Part shown: positions 53,745 to 64,000 of the stretch, in pieces | Layout: every line of letters starts with the position of its first letter | Position numbering within the stretch: the first letter of the stretch is position 1 | Assembly (NCBI GenBank): GCA_963970005.1 | Contig: CAXAMN010021374.1 | Span: forward strand, 970,934 to 1,034,933 | Reading direction: 5' to 3' | Length of the DNA stretch: 64,000 nucleotides | From: Durusdinium trenchii | Lineage: Eukaryota; Sar; Dinophyceae; Suessiales; Symbiodiniaceae | Position numbers and translations under genes: made by a program | The notes under the pieces: model-generated | Told to the model about the DNA's origin: nothing | The model's database searches: none | Seen by the model: the letters and a program-made list of their open reading frames with translations, nothing else

Positions 53745-55865
53745 TCACGGAGCCTTGGTCTCCTCCACTTCGCCACGTGGGTCATGGGGCGATCGAGGCT
53801 CCTCAGGCTCTTGTGCCTGGTTCCATTTCACCTGCTCCAAGTCCCGCACTTCCGGAGGCTGTGCCAGAGCATCCTCGGTCATCCGTGAACTATCCATAGA
53901 ATCATCCATGGTCTCGTCATCATCCATGATCTGTTGGGCATGGACCTTGGAAGTCGCTGGGCCAAAGGACATTTGCGAGATGGATCTGGGAATCTGGTCC
54001 TTGGAAGGGCCTCGGCTACCATCTTCTTTGGAAGGAGACCATTCATCTGCACCAAGACCACCACAACAGCCAGTGAGGTTCCGGAAGGACCGACTGAGGG
54101 GACGCCACACCATGGCTAAGCCCCACAAGGCAGGGATCACCACCACAATCACCACTGTAAGACCAAACCATGCATTCTTCTCATTGAAAAAGGGCTCCTC
54201 TCTAGCCTTGTCCTGTTTGCTGAAGCACGTGATGGCATGGGTGATCTCCGGTTGCCCAGCTGGTTCAAGTCGAAGCCATGTCTGCCCCCAGTAGGCTGCA
54301 TTTGGATCCTTGGTCCGCTGGCCTCCATAGATGTAGCAAATGTAGTAGCCATAGGCATAAGCACTACACCAAGGATCTTGGGTACATTGCTCCCGGCACT
54401 CTTCCTCTACAAGGACATTGCCGAAATACCGTGGAATATCTGCAGGGAATCCAGCATGCCCTTCACATGAGTAGTAGCCCTCGAAGGCATACTTTGGGTC
54501 TCTCAATTGGTGACCCACGCACTGCCCCTCCACACACCGCTTGTCGTAGGTGTTGGGGTCGCCATCCTCACATTTCGTCCCCTCCGGTTCGGGTGTGAAA
54601 ACACACTGACCAGTCCAGGGGTCACATGTTCCCACTTGCCCTGTGCAAAAGACTGAGTTTGTACAAATTTTATCTTTGCAAATCACCTCAGGAATGTTGC
54701 TGAGTTCCCTACGGCAAAGTCCAGCACCACACTTGCCATCAACCACCCCCCCATACTGGCTACTGCAAGGTGTATCATCAGGCTTCGCTTCAAAGACGCA
54801 ACTTCCTGTGGGCGGGTCGCATGCTCCCTCCACTTTGTCGGTGGGTACAAGACAGCTATTGAGGGTGTTACACTTCACATCAAAGCGGACACATTTGTCT
54901 TCAATGCCGGTGCACACGGCGTTTTGACAGGTATCCGTGTGCGTGTAGTCCTTGCCATCTGCACAGGGTGTCCCGTCAGGTAGCGTAGAGTAATAGCATT
55001 GACCGTCCCCAGGTGCGCAAACACCAACATCCTGACATGGATCTGTCAGCGGGCACGTCTTGCCAGTAATGATGCAAATATTGGCCGGGCGGTGCTTGTA
55101 CTTCCCACAAAGAGTGCTGGGCCGATGATTGAAGCACATACGAGAAATCCCATCACAATTGTCTGGCGTGCCATCCAAGCGGAGAAGCTCCGTTTCGCCC
55201 TCACATTGATCAGGCTCTCCAGGAAAGCCTCGCGATTTCCAGCAGTTGCACTTGTGCCAATTGCCACAATTTGCCTGGCAGTCATTGCTTTCTCGAGTGT
55301 AGCACTCACTTGTGTCAAGCAATGCCGACGGGCAACGCAAAGTCTCAAAATCATCTGCCACTCCTTGACAAACACCTTGCGCTTCATCAAATTGTACTGA
55401 ATCGGCCAGAAGGGTGAAAAGACACTCATCATAGATGGCCGACGCAATGGACCCGCAATTCTGACACGAGATGTTGCATGCTTGGAAGGCCGATTCATTG
55501 AAGAAGGCGCAGCGGGCCGCATCCGCACCCCAGAAGGATAACTCCATGCATGAGTTCACGGCCTCCCTGACAATGGTTCCCCGACATTTATCGGTGTAGC
55601 ACGGTGGAGCAGGTTCTTGAGGGCAAAGTGGGGGACCAGTGTAGTTGGCCTCATTTACGGCAGTAAAGTTGTCTGTGCAGTTGGTTGCATTGCTGCCATT
55701 GCTGCCGTTGCTATCATTGCTGTTGTTGACACTTTGTGCCGCTGCACAAGATAAAATCAGGAAGCAGAGAGTGAAACTTTGACGCGCCCATCGAAGAGGA
55801 CCTGAAGGCATGAGCCTTCGAGGCGCATCCGAACTAGAGACACTGTGCTGATTCTGCCTAGACAT
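53745..55865 (-). CDS. Intronless Cys-rich type I membrane protein
   Basis: One continuous 706-residue frame. Residues about 27-45 (FTLCFLILSCAAA) look like a signal peptide, followed by an Asn/Ser-rich stretch with many N-x-S/T sites. Many Cys modules follow, repeating patterns such as DGTPCADG, G-x-C-V-F and C-V-E-G-Q-C-V-G, similar to EGF or disintegrin-like linkers. A PAN/apple-like part lies near 460-530 (YYSCEGHAGFP, EEECREQCTQDPWCSAYAYG). One helix, AWFGLTVVIVVVIPALWGLA, is near 575-595, with an acidic cytoplasmic tail of about 110 residues. The extracellular part suggests surface recognition or adhesion; the ligand is unknown. An alternative start is Met19. The lack of introns is odd beside the exon-rich neighbours. 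Confidence 0.8.
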   Translation of the reverse strand: MSRQNQHSVSSSDAPRRLMPSGPLRWARQSFTLCFLILSCAAAQSVNNSNDSNGSNGSNATNCTDNFTAVNEANYTGPPLCPQEPAPPCYTDKCRGTIVREAVNSCMELSFWGADAARCAFFNESAFQACNISCQNCGSIASAIYDECLFTLLADSVQFDEAQGVCQGVADDFETLRCPSALLDTSECYTRESNDCQANCGNWHKCNCWKSRGFPGEPDQCEGETELLRLDGTPDNCDGISRMCFNHRPSTLCGKYKHRPANICIITGKTCPLTDPCQDVGVCAPGDGQCYYSTLPDGTPCADGKDYTHTDTCQNAVCTGIEDKCVRFDVKCNTLNSCLVPTDKVEGACDPPTGSCVFEAKPDDTPCSSQYGGVVDGKCGAGLCRRELSNIPEVICKDKICTNSVFCTGQVGTCDPWTGQCVFTPEPEGTKCEDGDPNTYDKRCVEGQCVGHQLRDPKYAFEGYYSCEGHAGFPADIPRYFGNVLVEEECREQCTQDPWCSAYAYGYYICYIYGGQRTKDPNAAYWGQTWLRLEPAGQPEITHAITCFSKQDKAREEPFFNEKNAWFGLTVVIVVVIPALWGLAMVWRPLSRSFRNLTGCCGGLGADEWSPSKEDGSRGPSKDQIPRSISQMSFGPATSKVHAQQIMDDDETMDDSMDSSRMTEDALAQPPEVRDLEQVKWNQAQEPEEPRSPHDPRGEVEETKAP

Positions 55866-56199
55866 GCCTAGACTGTTGACTGGAGCTACCGCACATGCTA
55901 GTGGCTACCCTGGGCAACTGTGAGACCTGCCAAGTTGGACAAAACAGCACAGTCATCAAAGCCGACTCACAACCGCTCGAGAAGCAAGCTACAGGGTGCG
56001 GATGCGATCGCTCTGAGCTTTGCTGCAAGACTGAAATCCCTCATCGCACAAAAAGAACACGACCGGCCTAGCTTGTCAGGCCTTGCCCTATACTTACAGT
56101 ACATTCTCTTTGATCCCAGCTATGTGTTCCCCCAGGTCTGTGAGACATGGAGTTTCGCCAGTTTCGCCCATCCTCTTTCATCATCTCGCCTGCCTTGCA
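55866..56199. other. Upstream region of the Cys-rich gene
   Basis: No recognised promoter motif; dinoflagellate promoters lack clear TATA elements. No spliced-leader relic was found. + strand open frames here have no match. Confidence 0.4.
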
Positions 56200-56346
56200 G
56201 GATGACACGTCGGTGTACATGGCCATGGGTATACCAAAGATGGTGCTCCTTGGCCTCCGGGTTGAGCCAAATGGTTCCCAAGCCTGGTGCCTCCTCGCCG
56301 GTGGCAGTCTGGATCGAATGACAACTGAAAAACGTAGGGTGTGAAG
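56200..56346 (-). CDS. Candidate exon, unrecognised
   Basis: The - strand frame reads HPTFFSCHSIQTATGEEAPG, then IWLNPEAKEHHLWYTHGHVH and RRVILQ, followed by a GC donor. Its composition is protein-like. It may be part of one gene with the exon at 56385-56885. Confidence 0.4.
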
Positions 56347-56384
56347 CAGAACGCCCACCAGTCAGATTTGTCTCCAATAAATAA

Positions 56385-56885
56385 CTATAGCCCTAGAGAT
56401 GCGGAAGGAGGAAGAAGAAAAAGAAGAAGACCGTTTGAAGCAACAAGGACACTAAAGCAAAAGTGGAATGGTTTGTACCCAAGGACACTAAAGCAAAAGT
56501 GGAATGGTTTGTACCCAATGAAAGGGGAACTCAGCACAATGCCGTCAAAAACCACCTTGGTGACAAATAGTCCGTAGCGGTAGTGGATCAACGACGAATA
56601 CATGTTGTCATAGATGTATGGATCAGCCTTCACAAGAAGGTTTGTAGCCGGGGTTGTCAATTTCACCATCCAGTTTATACCAACCCACCCTGGGACAATG
56701 GCTTTGGAATGTGCATGTCCGCTCTCCTTCAATGTGACACTTTCTGGAATCGCTGAGTTGCTAAAGTACAAAGCGCTGAGCATCGTATGCAAAGAGGTTG
56801 CATCGTGTAGACACCTGCGATCACACAAGTATCGGTGGTCGCGAGACCTGACACCTACCCAGCGACCTGCATGGCCAAGAAACAC
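56385..56885 (-). CDS. Candidate exon with a 12-residue tandem duplication
   Basis: A 166-codon - strand frame. Its central part (SLHTMLSALYFSNSAIPESV, SKAIVPGWVGINWMVKLT, DPYIYDNMYSSLIHYRYG) looks like a real protein. GYKPFHFCFSVL occurs twice in a row because of a 36-bp duplication. The family is not recognised. Exon edges are unclear. Confidence 0.45.
   Translation of the reverse strand: MFLGHAGRWVGVRSRDHRYLCDRRCLHDATSLHTMLSALYFSNSAIPESVTLKESGHAHSKAIVPGWVGINWMVKLTTPATNLLVKADPYIYDNMYSSLIHYRYGLFVTKVVFDGIVLSSPFIGYKPFHFCFSVLGYKPFHFCFSVLVASNGLLLFLLPPSASLGL
56449..56520. repeat. 36-bp perfect tandem duplication
   Basis: The 36-base unit beginning ggacactaaagcaaaagtgg occurs twice in direct succession. 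It keeps the reading frame of the - strand. Confidence 0.9.
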
Positions 56886-57091
56886 CGACTTGTGTCACTT
56901 CTATCTCCGACACCAAACTGAAAGTGGATCTGTTTTTGAAAAAGATCCTGCCAACCAAACAGAAGCATCTGGGCCTACTGCACTTGCAATATTAAATATG
57001 GGATCACAGTTCTCAACACAAGGTATATAATTACCCAAAGGTGCTCATTGTTTTTGTTTCTCACGTACAAGTCTTACAGGAAATGGGATCA

Positions 57092-57144
57092 TAGATATAT
57101 ATATATATATATATGGATATGATATGATATGATATGATATGATT
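57092..57144. repeat. (TA)n followed by (GATAT)n
   Basis: About twenty bases of alternating ta, then five copies of gatat. It lies directly before the first copy of the 425-bp duplication. Confidence 0.85.
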
Positions 57145-57151
57145 CAGCACA

Positions 57152-57576
57152 CACTTGAGATATTGTGTACGGAACTGACTGCGGTGCCACACGCCGGCCT
57201 AGGGTTCCAATTCCTAAGGGTACAGGTAAGGAAACCTAAAAGGAGGTGGAGGTCCATCCAGCGGAGGTCCCGAAGGTTTCAAGAGGCCAGCAACTCTAAA
57301 AGAAAATACCGATCGAGCGGACGACAAGGTGACGACGTTCGTGCAAAAAAGTCAAGTTCACAGTCTGAAGTGAATCACCGCTGCATTAGACGCTTACTGC
57401 AAAACACAGAAGTGGAACAGCTTGAAAACAGTTCACGTTGCAGGTACAGGAATGTGCGTCCACATTCCCTTCCGGCTGAATCCCGTAGCTTCGTTGGCAT
57501 GGCTAGGGAAACAGCTGCCATGCCCCCTGCTAAAAATCCGAAAGGATCCCTATGGTTCCAAGGGTTACACACACAC
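57152..57576. repeat. 425-bp direct duplication, copy 1
   Basis: It runs from cacttgagatattgtgtacg to gggttacacacacac. The copy at 58641 differs at three positions noticed. A + strand frame (57139-57705) runs through it, but no family was recognised. Confidence 0.9.
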
Positions 57577-57829
57577 GCCTCCCCGAAGGGAGGCATGTGT
57601 GACCTCCATCCTGCTCGGAAAGGAGGTAGGCACATGTGCACGCAAAAAGGGACAGATGAAAATGAGAAGGACAAGACAGACAAAGGTGTGTGTGGTTGCC
57701 GATGAAAAGGAACCAAGTGAAGAGGGACAACCGATGAGCCAAACCTCATTGAAACGAACCTGGGCCACCTGAACCTTGCTGTAAGTAAAGTACGCGTGCG
57801 TGTGTGTGTACAAACTAAGGTCCGGACGA

Positions 57830-58370
57830 TAGTGCGCGCAAGAGAAAGAAAGGATGAGGATGAAGACACATGAAGACAGAAAGACATGAAAGAAAAGAGG
57901 AAAAAAACCGTCAGTGGGGGCCGATGAAAGGGGAACCAAATGAACGGGGACAAACCGATGACAAACCAAACCTCATTAGAAAACCTGTTGCAGAAGCCGA
58001 GTTTGCTTGTAAACACGCCGCGCGCGAGGAAAGAGGGGGCAGGGGGAGGAAGAAAAGAAAGGGAAAGAAAGAAGGAGACAAAGGTGCTCCCAGCTACGAC
58101 ACATGCGTCCAGGGACACACCAAAAAGAAGGGCTCCCAGCTATGACGCAGCATCCAGGGACACCCAGAAAGGAGGGTGAAGAGAGGAAAGAGAGAAGGAA
58201 AGAAAGAGAGAGGGAGAGAAAGGGAGAGGAAAGGAAGGTGTTCCCAGCTACGAACAGTTGTCCAGGGACACACCAAAGGAAGAAAGGGGAGATCCTGAGT
58301 ATTACATTCAGGAAAACCCCAGAAAGCAAAGAGAGGAAGGGGGAGGGAAGGGGGAGAAGGGGGTTAAGTT
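57830..58370. repeat. Polypurine tract with repeated CAGGGACAC blocks
   Basis: The + strand is almost all a and g in long runs (agaaagaaagg, gggagagaaaggg). A phrase of the type tcccagctacgaca..gtccagggacacaccaaa recurs three to four times (58089, 58130, 58246). On the - strand this yields hydrophobic open frames that are not taken as genes. Confidence 0.75.
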
Positions 58371-58640
58371 CTCCACAGGTTCCAATGAACCTAAAGTGCT
58401 TCGGTCGCTCTGACCACGTTGAGGCGTTAAGCCAGCTTGGACCGCTGCGGTCACGTACAGGCATGAGCCAACTTGGAATTCCAAAGATGAGACAAAGATC
58501 ATCGTACGTACGGCCTAGGCCACCTTCGCCCGCTCTGGGCATCTACATCTCCGGGCAGGGGAGATAACGACGTACACCCGTTCGACGGGTCCACGGGAGG
58601 CACTCTGCGGGCTCATCCCGGGTTGGCACAAGGCCAATCA

Positions 58641-59066
58641 CACTTGAGATATTGTGTACGGAACTGACTGCGGTGCCACACGCCGGCCTAGGGTTCCAAT
58701 TCCTAAGGGTACAGGTAAGGAAACCTAAAAGGAGGTGGAGGTCCATCCAGCGGAGGTCCCGAAGGTTTCAAGAGGCCAGCAACTCTAAAAGAAAATACCG
58801 ATCGAGCGGACGACAAGGTGACGACGTTCGTGCAAAAAAGTCAAGTTCACAATCTGAAGTGAATCACCGCTGCATTAGACGCTTACTGCAAAACACAGAA
58901 GTGGAACAGCTTGAAAACAGTTCACGTTGCAGGTACAGGAATGTGCGTCCACATTCCCTTCCGGCTGAATCCCGTAGCTTCGTTGGCATGGCTAGGGAAA
59001 CAGCTGCCATGCCCCGTGCTAAAAATCCGAAAGGATCCCTATGATTCCAAGGGTTACACACACACA
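58641..59066. repeat. 425-bp direct duplication, copy 2
   Basis: About 99 percent identical to copy 1 at an offset of 1489 bases. It ends in a longer (CA)n run, so the microsatellite has changed length since duplication. Confidence 0.9.
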
Positions 59067-62000
59067 CACACATTGTGCCCTTGATTTCCAACTGGTCCGC
59101 TAAGCCTGTAGAACTCCACCGATTTGTTCGCAGCCAGTTGGTTCCAGGTAAAAGCTGAGAGCGCCTCTGCTGGAAATGTGCGCCAAGGCCATCAGGGAGG
59201 GGGGTTCTACAGTTCTACAAACTACAAAAATCTGCACCGTCTGCATAAAAGTTCATCTGCTGTCATTGCATTCCTGTGCGGGCGGTCTCTATATTTTGGC
59301 ACGAAACCACACAGCCATATAGCAAGGGATTCTTTGCAGCTGGGTTACGGTTCAGTGATGCTTAGGTATATAATTACCCTGCAATGCCGTTCTACAGACA
59401 CAAATTGGCAACCCCGGGTTCAAACTCTATAGAATCAAGGTCTCCCTGCTCAAAATGTCCAAAAACAAAATGTTTATAGATAGAATCGCGATTCCAGGTT
59501 GGCAGGGCAGTTGTCCAAAAACGAATATTCGCCAGGACAGTACACTCCCTTATAGAGTCCAAGGCACTCATCTACATCGTAACAATAAAGAACAACTCCG
59601 ATGAACTCTCGGATAAATCTTGCAATGACTTGTAGGGAAATCCCGGATGAAGTTCTGCGCTGATATGTTGTTTGCAGAAAGTTTGCTCACCGGAAAATGT
59701 TCCGATCACATCCGATCAGATTGAAATGGCGTGCTCTTTCTGAAGGTCTGGCACTTTGCCTCCTCCTTCAGAGCCCCTGGATTCGGAGGGCTCCCAGCAC
59801 TACCCTGAAGTACCACAATCTTCCCAGCCTTTGTGCCAAAGTTCGTTTCAGGGAGGTCATTTTTCCCGAGTCCCCCCCAAAAATACTCTACAGTATATAG
59901 AATCAAAGTGCTTCCCCTTTAAAGTGCCACAACACTGGAGAAGTACATAATGTTTGGAAATTGTCTATTGTCTGCCCCACTCAACCTTGAATAGACACAT
60001 TGTACGAAAACAAAAACACCTCTTTTGAATCAGGACATGGCCACCAATGAAAGAATGCTCTTATTCGTACCCTCAACAAACTTCAGCCCCATGTCTCAGC
60101 GAAGTGCTCCAACATACAGGGAAAACCAAGCAACACCAACTGGTGACTCTGTGAAACAACACATGCTGTATAGATGTTCTATGCACACGGGAGACACAGT
60201 GCAAAAAGAACTTGGTTGCAATTTGCAAATCATGCTCACACCTCTGATCAGTGCAGCTGGTCCAGCCTCAGCGTCAAGTGCTTTGCCGTCCGCAAAGCAT
60301 TCGGCGTCCTGCGACGCTGGTGAAGGTCCTTTGCGGCCTGAATTATGTCCGTAGCTCTTCTCAAGCCCTTACCTTCGCAGTTATGACCCCATCAATATCA
60401 TCACTGTTTCAATCCTGACTTACACCTTGCGGACACTTCCAAACGACCGTAGGAAAACCTAGTGGTCCAAGTGGGCCGCTCGGCCTGGCCCAACGCTCGC
60501 ACCAGCAAAGCAAGCGCCCCCACCACACGAGGCCACAAAGGCACAATGTTCATGGCCCAAGCACATGGGAGGAATATGGAGGAATCACCTTCCGATCATC
60601 TTCCTATGTCCGGTGTAAACTGTTGCGGGGTGACTGCTTGTAGTGTGTTGGAGATGTATTTGCAAACTCTGTCAAACTCTCTTGTTTGACTGCCGCTGTA
60701 GTGGGACTTCAAAAGTCTTCAAGTTGTGATCAGCCTATTATTATGATATTGCCTGAGTGCTTTTCACCTCATGCCCGCTAATCTGAGGAAAGTAGCATTG
60801 CATGACCTTTGTGCCATGACAGGTGTTCTTCAAGAGCTGAGGCTGCACGCAAACCCATCGGTCACTACTGCTGACCTTGGAACTGTAGATTGGGGTTTTG
60901 CAGTCGAGTCGAGCAGCCGGTATTTATATATATATATTATATATATATATATTGTTTTAAAAATATTATTACTAAAAATTGGAAGCAATGCATCCGCTTT
61001 TGACCGCAAGATCGAACTTGCACTCAGTGCGATTGGAAGGGTGAAGCTATGACAGGGGTTGACTCTATAGAACACCCTGTCGTAATGCAGTCCGCTGCAC
61101 TTCTCAATAATCTCTCGCTTCCCGCATTGCAACAAAAGGATGCTTGGTTTGGAGGCCAGCATGGATTCTGAATCAACGATATTTGAGTCCCATACCTACT
61201 ACAATGTGCTTTTAGAAGTGAATACAGTAGATAGTGTGTGGTGGCCAACCTGACTGGTTGATAGCCGATGATCACCATAAGGTCAATAAGGTCAATAGTG
61301 TTGAGATATCCTGAGGCTTTCAAAGTTCAAACACAACATTCTCAATCATTCTCATATCATCGAGAATGTCCATGTCCAATCGAGAAGTTACAGCCTGCAC
61401 ACGACCGCTGCAAATCAGTCCCTCCGAGCCTTCCCTTATGGATGACTCATCGGAGTCACAAGACTAATCGGAGTTCCGATAGAACTGCAACTCGAAAATC
61501 GGGGGAGTTTCTACAAACAAAGGACCGGCGAAAGAACCAAAAGGGTTGGACCACTGGACCAGCAGACCGATTTTTTTCTTGTCTCGCCTTCGGAAGGTCG
61601 TTCGCTATGATAACATTTGATGTCATTATGATAATATATATATATATGTTATGATGTCTTATGATGTTTTATGTGATGTTCCTTTCTCAAAAGTCGCCTG
61701 GCCCCTTAATCTCTAGAAACCCCTTGTAGCAGTTGAGGAGGCATTTCGCAGGCACCCCACCTTAAATTCCGGCCTGGCCAAAGCCACCGCGGCACCAAGC
61801 CAACCTTTACCGGACTGAATTCGTCATGCTGAGACGGGCTCCAAAGAGGATGAAGTCAAGTGTGGCAGGTCAAAATTCAAAGTTGGGCTTGGAGTTTGCC
61901 GCGTGTACTCTCTGCATACTCCTATGATTTGCTTACAAAAGCCTAGCTCCTGGAAAAAAGATGAAAAAGCACATTCAATGAACAAATCGCTGTGATGGAC

Positions 62001-62190
62001 TTCAAAACGTACTTGGCTCATCTTAGCTCAAGAAGTCTTCTTACCCTGCACATGGTGTCACCATTGACTTTGAAAAAAGCTGGAGGCTTCGTGATGATCT
62101 TCACTGCCACACAGTCCAGGGAAACCCACACCGCGCGAAAAAAAACGGGGCAGAAGCTTCAGCAGCCTGGAGGCGGTGTGGAAGAAACTG
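59067..62190. other. Mostly unrecognised; weak - strand coding fragments
   Basis: Protein-like - strand pieces: 60245-60345 (GRKGPSPASQDAECFADGKA) and 60462-60560 (IVPLWPRVVGALALLVRALG, a possible helix). Neither has a family. (TA)n at 60924-60952 and 61637-61646. + strand frames have no match. Confidence 0.3.
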
Positions 62191-62195
62191 AGAAA

Positions 62196-62330
62196 CTATT
62201 AGGGGCTCCTGGCATCGCTACTAGGAGCAAGGACGCTACGAACGGAACTCCTGGCCTTTACTAGGAACATCTAGGAGCAAGAAGCTACGAACGGAGCAAA
62301 GGGCATCGCTACTCGTAACAAAAAGCCACC
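62196..62330. repeat. CTACTAGGAGC / CTACGAACGGAGC repeat
   Basis: Contains gcatcgctactaggagcaag, acgctacgaacggaactcc and gctacgaacggagcaaagg; same dispersed family as at 4148 and 18522. Confidence 0.7.
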
Positions 62331-63104
62331 GAGTTCGCCAAGTTTTGGGACTGGGGCGACATCAACGCTCGCAGGTCCGCTCCAAACGCGCGGTGCTCGG
62401 AAGAACGGGCATGTGACGGCATGTGGCTGCACGTGCGCCGGACGCAGCAATAAGCCGGCTTCTGTCCTTTAGTATCGTTAGTCCTAATCCTCAAAGGATG
62501 TTTGGCATGGGGCTAAAAACAAATCAAGAACAAGTCAATGGCTCCACAACACTCAAGTCGATCTGCAGCCTGGACACTCTTTACAAGTCCGCTTTGCTGG
62601 GCCTGTCCTCACACGTGCTGCATGGTTAGAAAGTGCTGGCTTCAGACAACAAGCACGCAGCATACAGCTGTTTTCCTCACTAGGCTAGGATTAGGAGATA
62701 CAGTAGTGTCCAGCTCAGTCCACTCTGTAAAGCAAGAAAAACCGTATGTCGAGTCAATGTAATGTGATCATTTCAAACAAGTCCAAGTAACGGCGTCCTT
62801 CTTACAACAACCTAACAAAGTGTGTCTCAAACCTGTGATACTTGGCCTAGAACTGCACGGCCCTACAGTTGGACAACACCCCGTCATTGGAGCCTCCTCA
62901 TCTGGAGCTTCCTGCTTGCCGGCAAGGCCGTAAAAAACAAAATAAGAAGAAATCTGGTGCTTCAAGCATGTCCCTTTGACGTCACACCCAGCCAGACACT
63001 GGAGGACGTTTTATTCTTCTATCATCTTCTATCCACGGCACGGCACGAAAAAAGTAGGGAATCTCTCACACTCCAACAACCAAAAACATAGACTCTTCAT
63101 CACA

Positions 63105-63209
63105 GCCAGCGACAGGTCGGGCGCGACCTCGTCTTTTTTGTCTTTCGTTGGAGACATTGGGGCCTCCTGGCGGAGCATCTTCCTTCTCATGTTCGAGTTT
63201 TGCTGAATT
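63105..63209 (-). CDS. Candidate exon, basic
   Basis: The - strand frame NSNMRRKMLRQEAPMSPTKD, then KKDEVAPDLSLAVMK, looks like a charged linker. The edges are not resolved. Confidence 0.3.
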
Positions 63210-63319
63210 GCTAATGCCCTCCAACATGGGCTGGCTGTTGCTGTAGCCATCTGTAGCCTAAGGTGTCTGCAAGGGTGAGCAAAAGTGCTCCAAGTAGGGG
63301 ACACAGTGTCGGAGACTGA

Positions 63320-63540
63320 TCACTTCGACAAATGGACCCTTGTTCTCCCAGGCCTCTGGGATGACTCCTTGTTCTAGATCTTCTTTTGGAGTTTTCCCGT
63401 CGCTGGATTGTCCCGATCCCTCAGTGACGCGGCAGTGACGCGGCACGGCATGGAAGAACATGCTTCCTTGGGAGCCGACAGATCGCTTGAGAACTCGCTC
63501 CAAGCTCTTCAAGCTTGTGTAAGCCTGTGGGGAAAAAAGG
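63320..63540 (-). CDS. Candidate exon, unrecognised
   Basis: The - strand frame includes AYTSLKSLERVLKRSVGSQG, MFFHAVPRHCRV, GKTPKEDLEQGVIPEAWENK and PFVEVISLRHCVPYLEH. Composition is that of a folded protein, and the strand agrees with the right block. No family was recognised. The frame stays open to 63258. Confidence 0.4.
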
Positions 63541-64000
63541 CAAAAACACCGATCCAAATCGGCACGGAAGGGTCACTTGCTGCAGGCCTTGCGCAAAGAT
63601 CCCAGCAGCGCAGGTCGCTTCTCTTTTTCAGGGTCTATCTCCTGGCGGGAACGTCAAAAGCAAAAGCCGAAAACAAGCACAAGATATCACGAGGATACGT
63701 TGTCTGAAAGAATCCCGCCATCTTATATACCGTTTGACTACACTCCCAATTGACCTATCCAAAAGATATCACCCAGCCTGTATCGCCTGTATCATCCTGT
63801 ACCTATATCCTTCACACAAAATCACTTGGTTCCAAAAGATCGAAAGGGTCCTGAATAGACTGGCCCTAACCCGTTGAGTCAACCAACCCGCATGAAGCGG
63901 AACTGAGGACCGTGCCATGGGAGCTTCAGGCTCCGGCTCCTTCCTGTGCCTAGGCTTGGCTGGAACCAAACTCGGAGCTCAAAACTTCAAGCCATAGCCG

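Noticed and set aside
57375..58118. 247-codon - strand open frame rich in Leu, Phe and Ser
   Set aside because: It arises from reading the polypurine tract backwards and continues through the duplicated block. Several frames are open at once; no domain is seen.
57976..58542. 188-codon - strand frame with repeated FLWCVPG-like phrases
   Set aside because: The phrases come from the repeated CAGGGACAC blocks in low-complexity DNA, not from a protein family.

Overview
The window reads as nuclear DNA of a dinoflagellate, most likely a Symbiodiniaceae or other Suessiales lineage; I cannot fix the genus. The reasons are internal. Genes are chopped into exons of about 35-150 bases. Their introns begin with GT, GC or GA and end in AG, usually followed by G. 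Genes lie in long one-strand blocks, and a decayed non-LTR retroelement is present. Most long open frames are noise, so exons were read by joining short conserved peptides whose reading phases close across introns.

Left block (about 2.8-26.4 kb, all + strand): (1) an RRP12-like ribosome-biogenesis gene ending at 16520, with HEAT-like exons back to at least 6.7 kb and possibly 2.8 kb; (2) an unrecognised gene at about 16.8-18.5 kb; (3) a gene at 19.2-20.9 kb ending in a DUF2263/TIGR02452-type poly(ADP-ribose) glycohydrolase domain, with RING-like and Cys-rich parts upstream; (4) an alpha/beta-hydrolase at 22.1-26.38 kb, with a 7-T frameshift and an intron full of 14-bp tandem repeats.

Centre (26385-42648): a sharply bounded, very AT-rich island running from the stop codon of the hydrolase to the stop codon of the first gene of the right block. 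It holds three nested copies of a ~2.4-2.5 kb repeat, each with a ~200-bp-arm foldback (in one copy the spacer is flipped), extra partial copies beside a 10-N gap, a 42-bp tandem repeat, a retroelement fossil (reverse transcriptase plus a USP-like domain, with stop codons), a tRNA-like relic and one GC-richer open frame.

Right block (42.6-64 kb, readable genes all on the - strand): an SGNH/GDSL-type hydrolase (single exon), a CCX/NCLX-type cation/Ca2+ exchanger spread over at least 12 supported exons (51357 down to 44026) with unusual alpha-repeat residues, an intronless 706-residue Cys-rich single-pass membrane protein, then unrecognised coding fragments and a ~425-bp near-identical direct duplication.

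The blocks point towards each other, so the island sits exactly at a convergent strand switch, the place where published dinoflagellate chromosome maps put domain boundaries. That layout, the self-similar foldback array inside it and the altered exchanger are the most interesting parts. Functions come from recognised motifs only; no database search was run.
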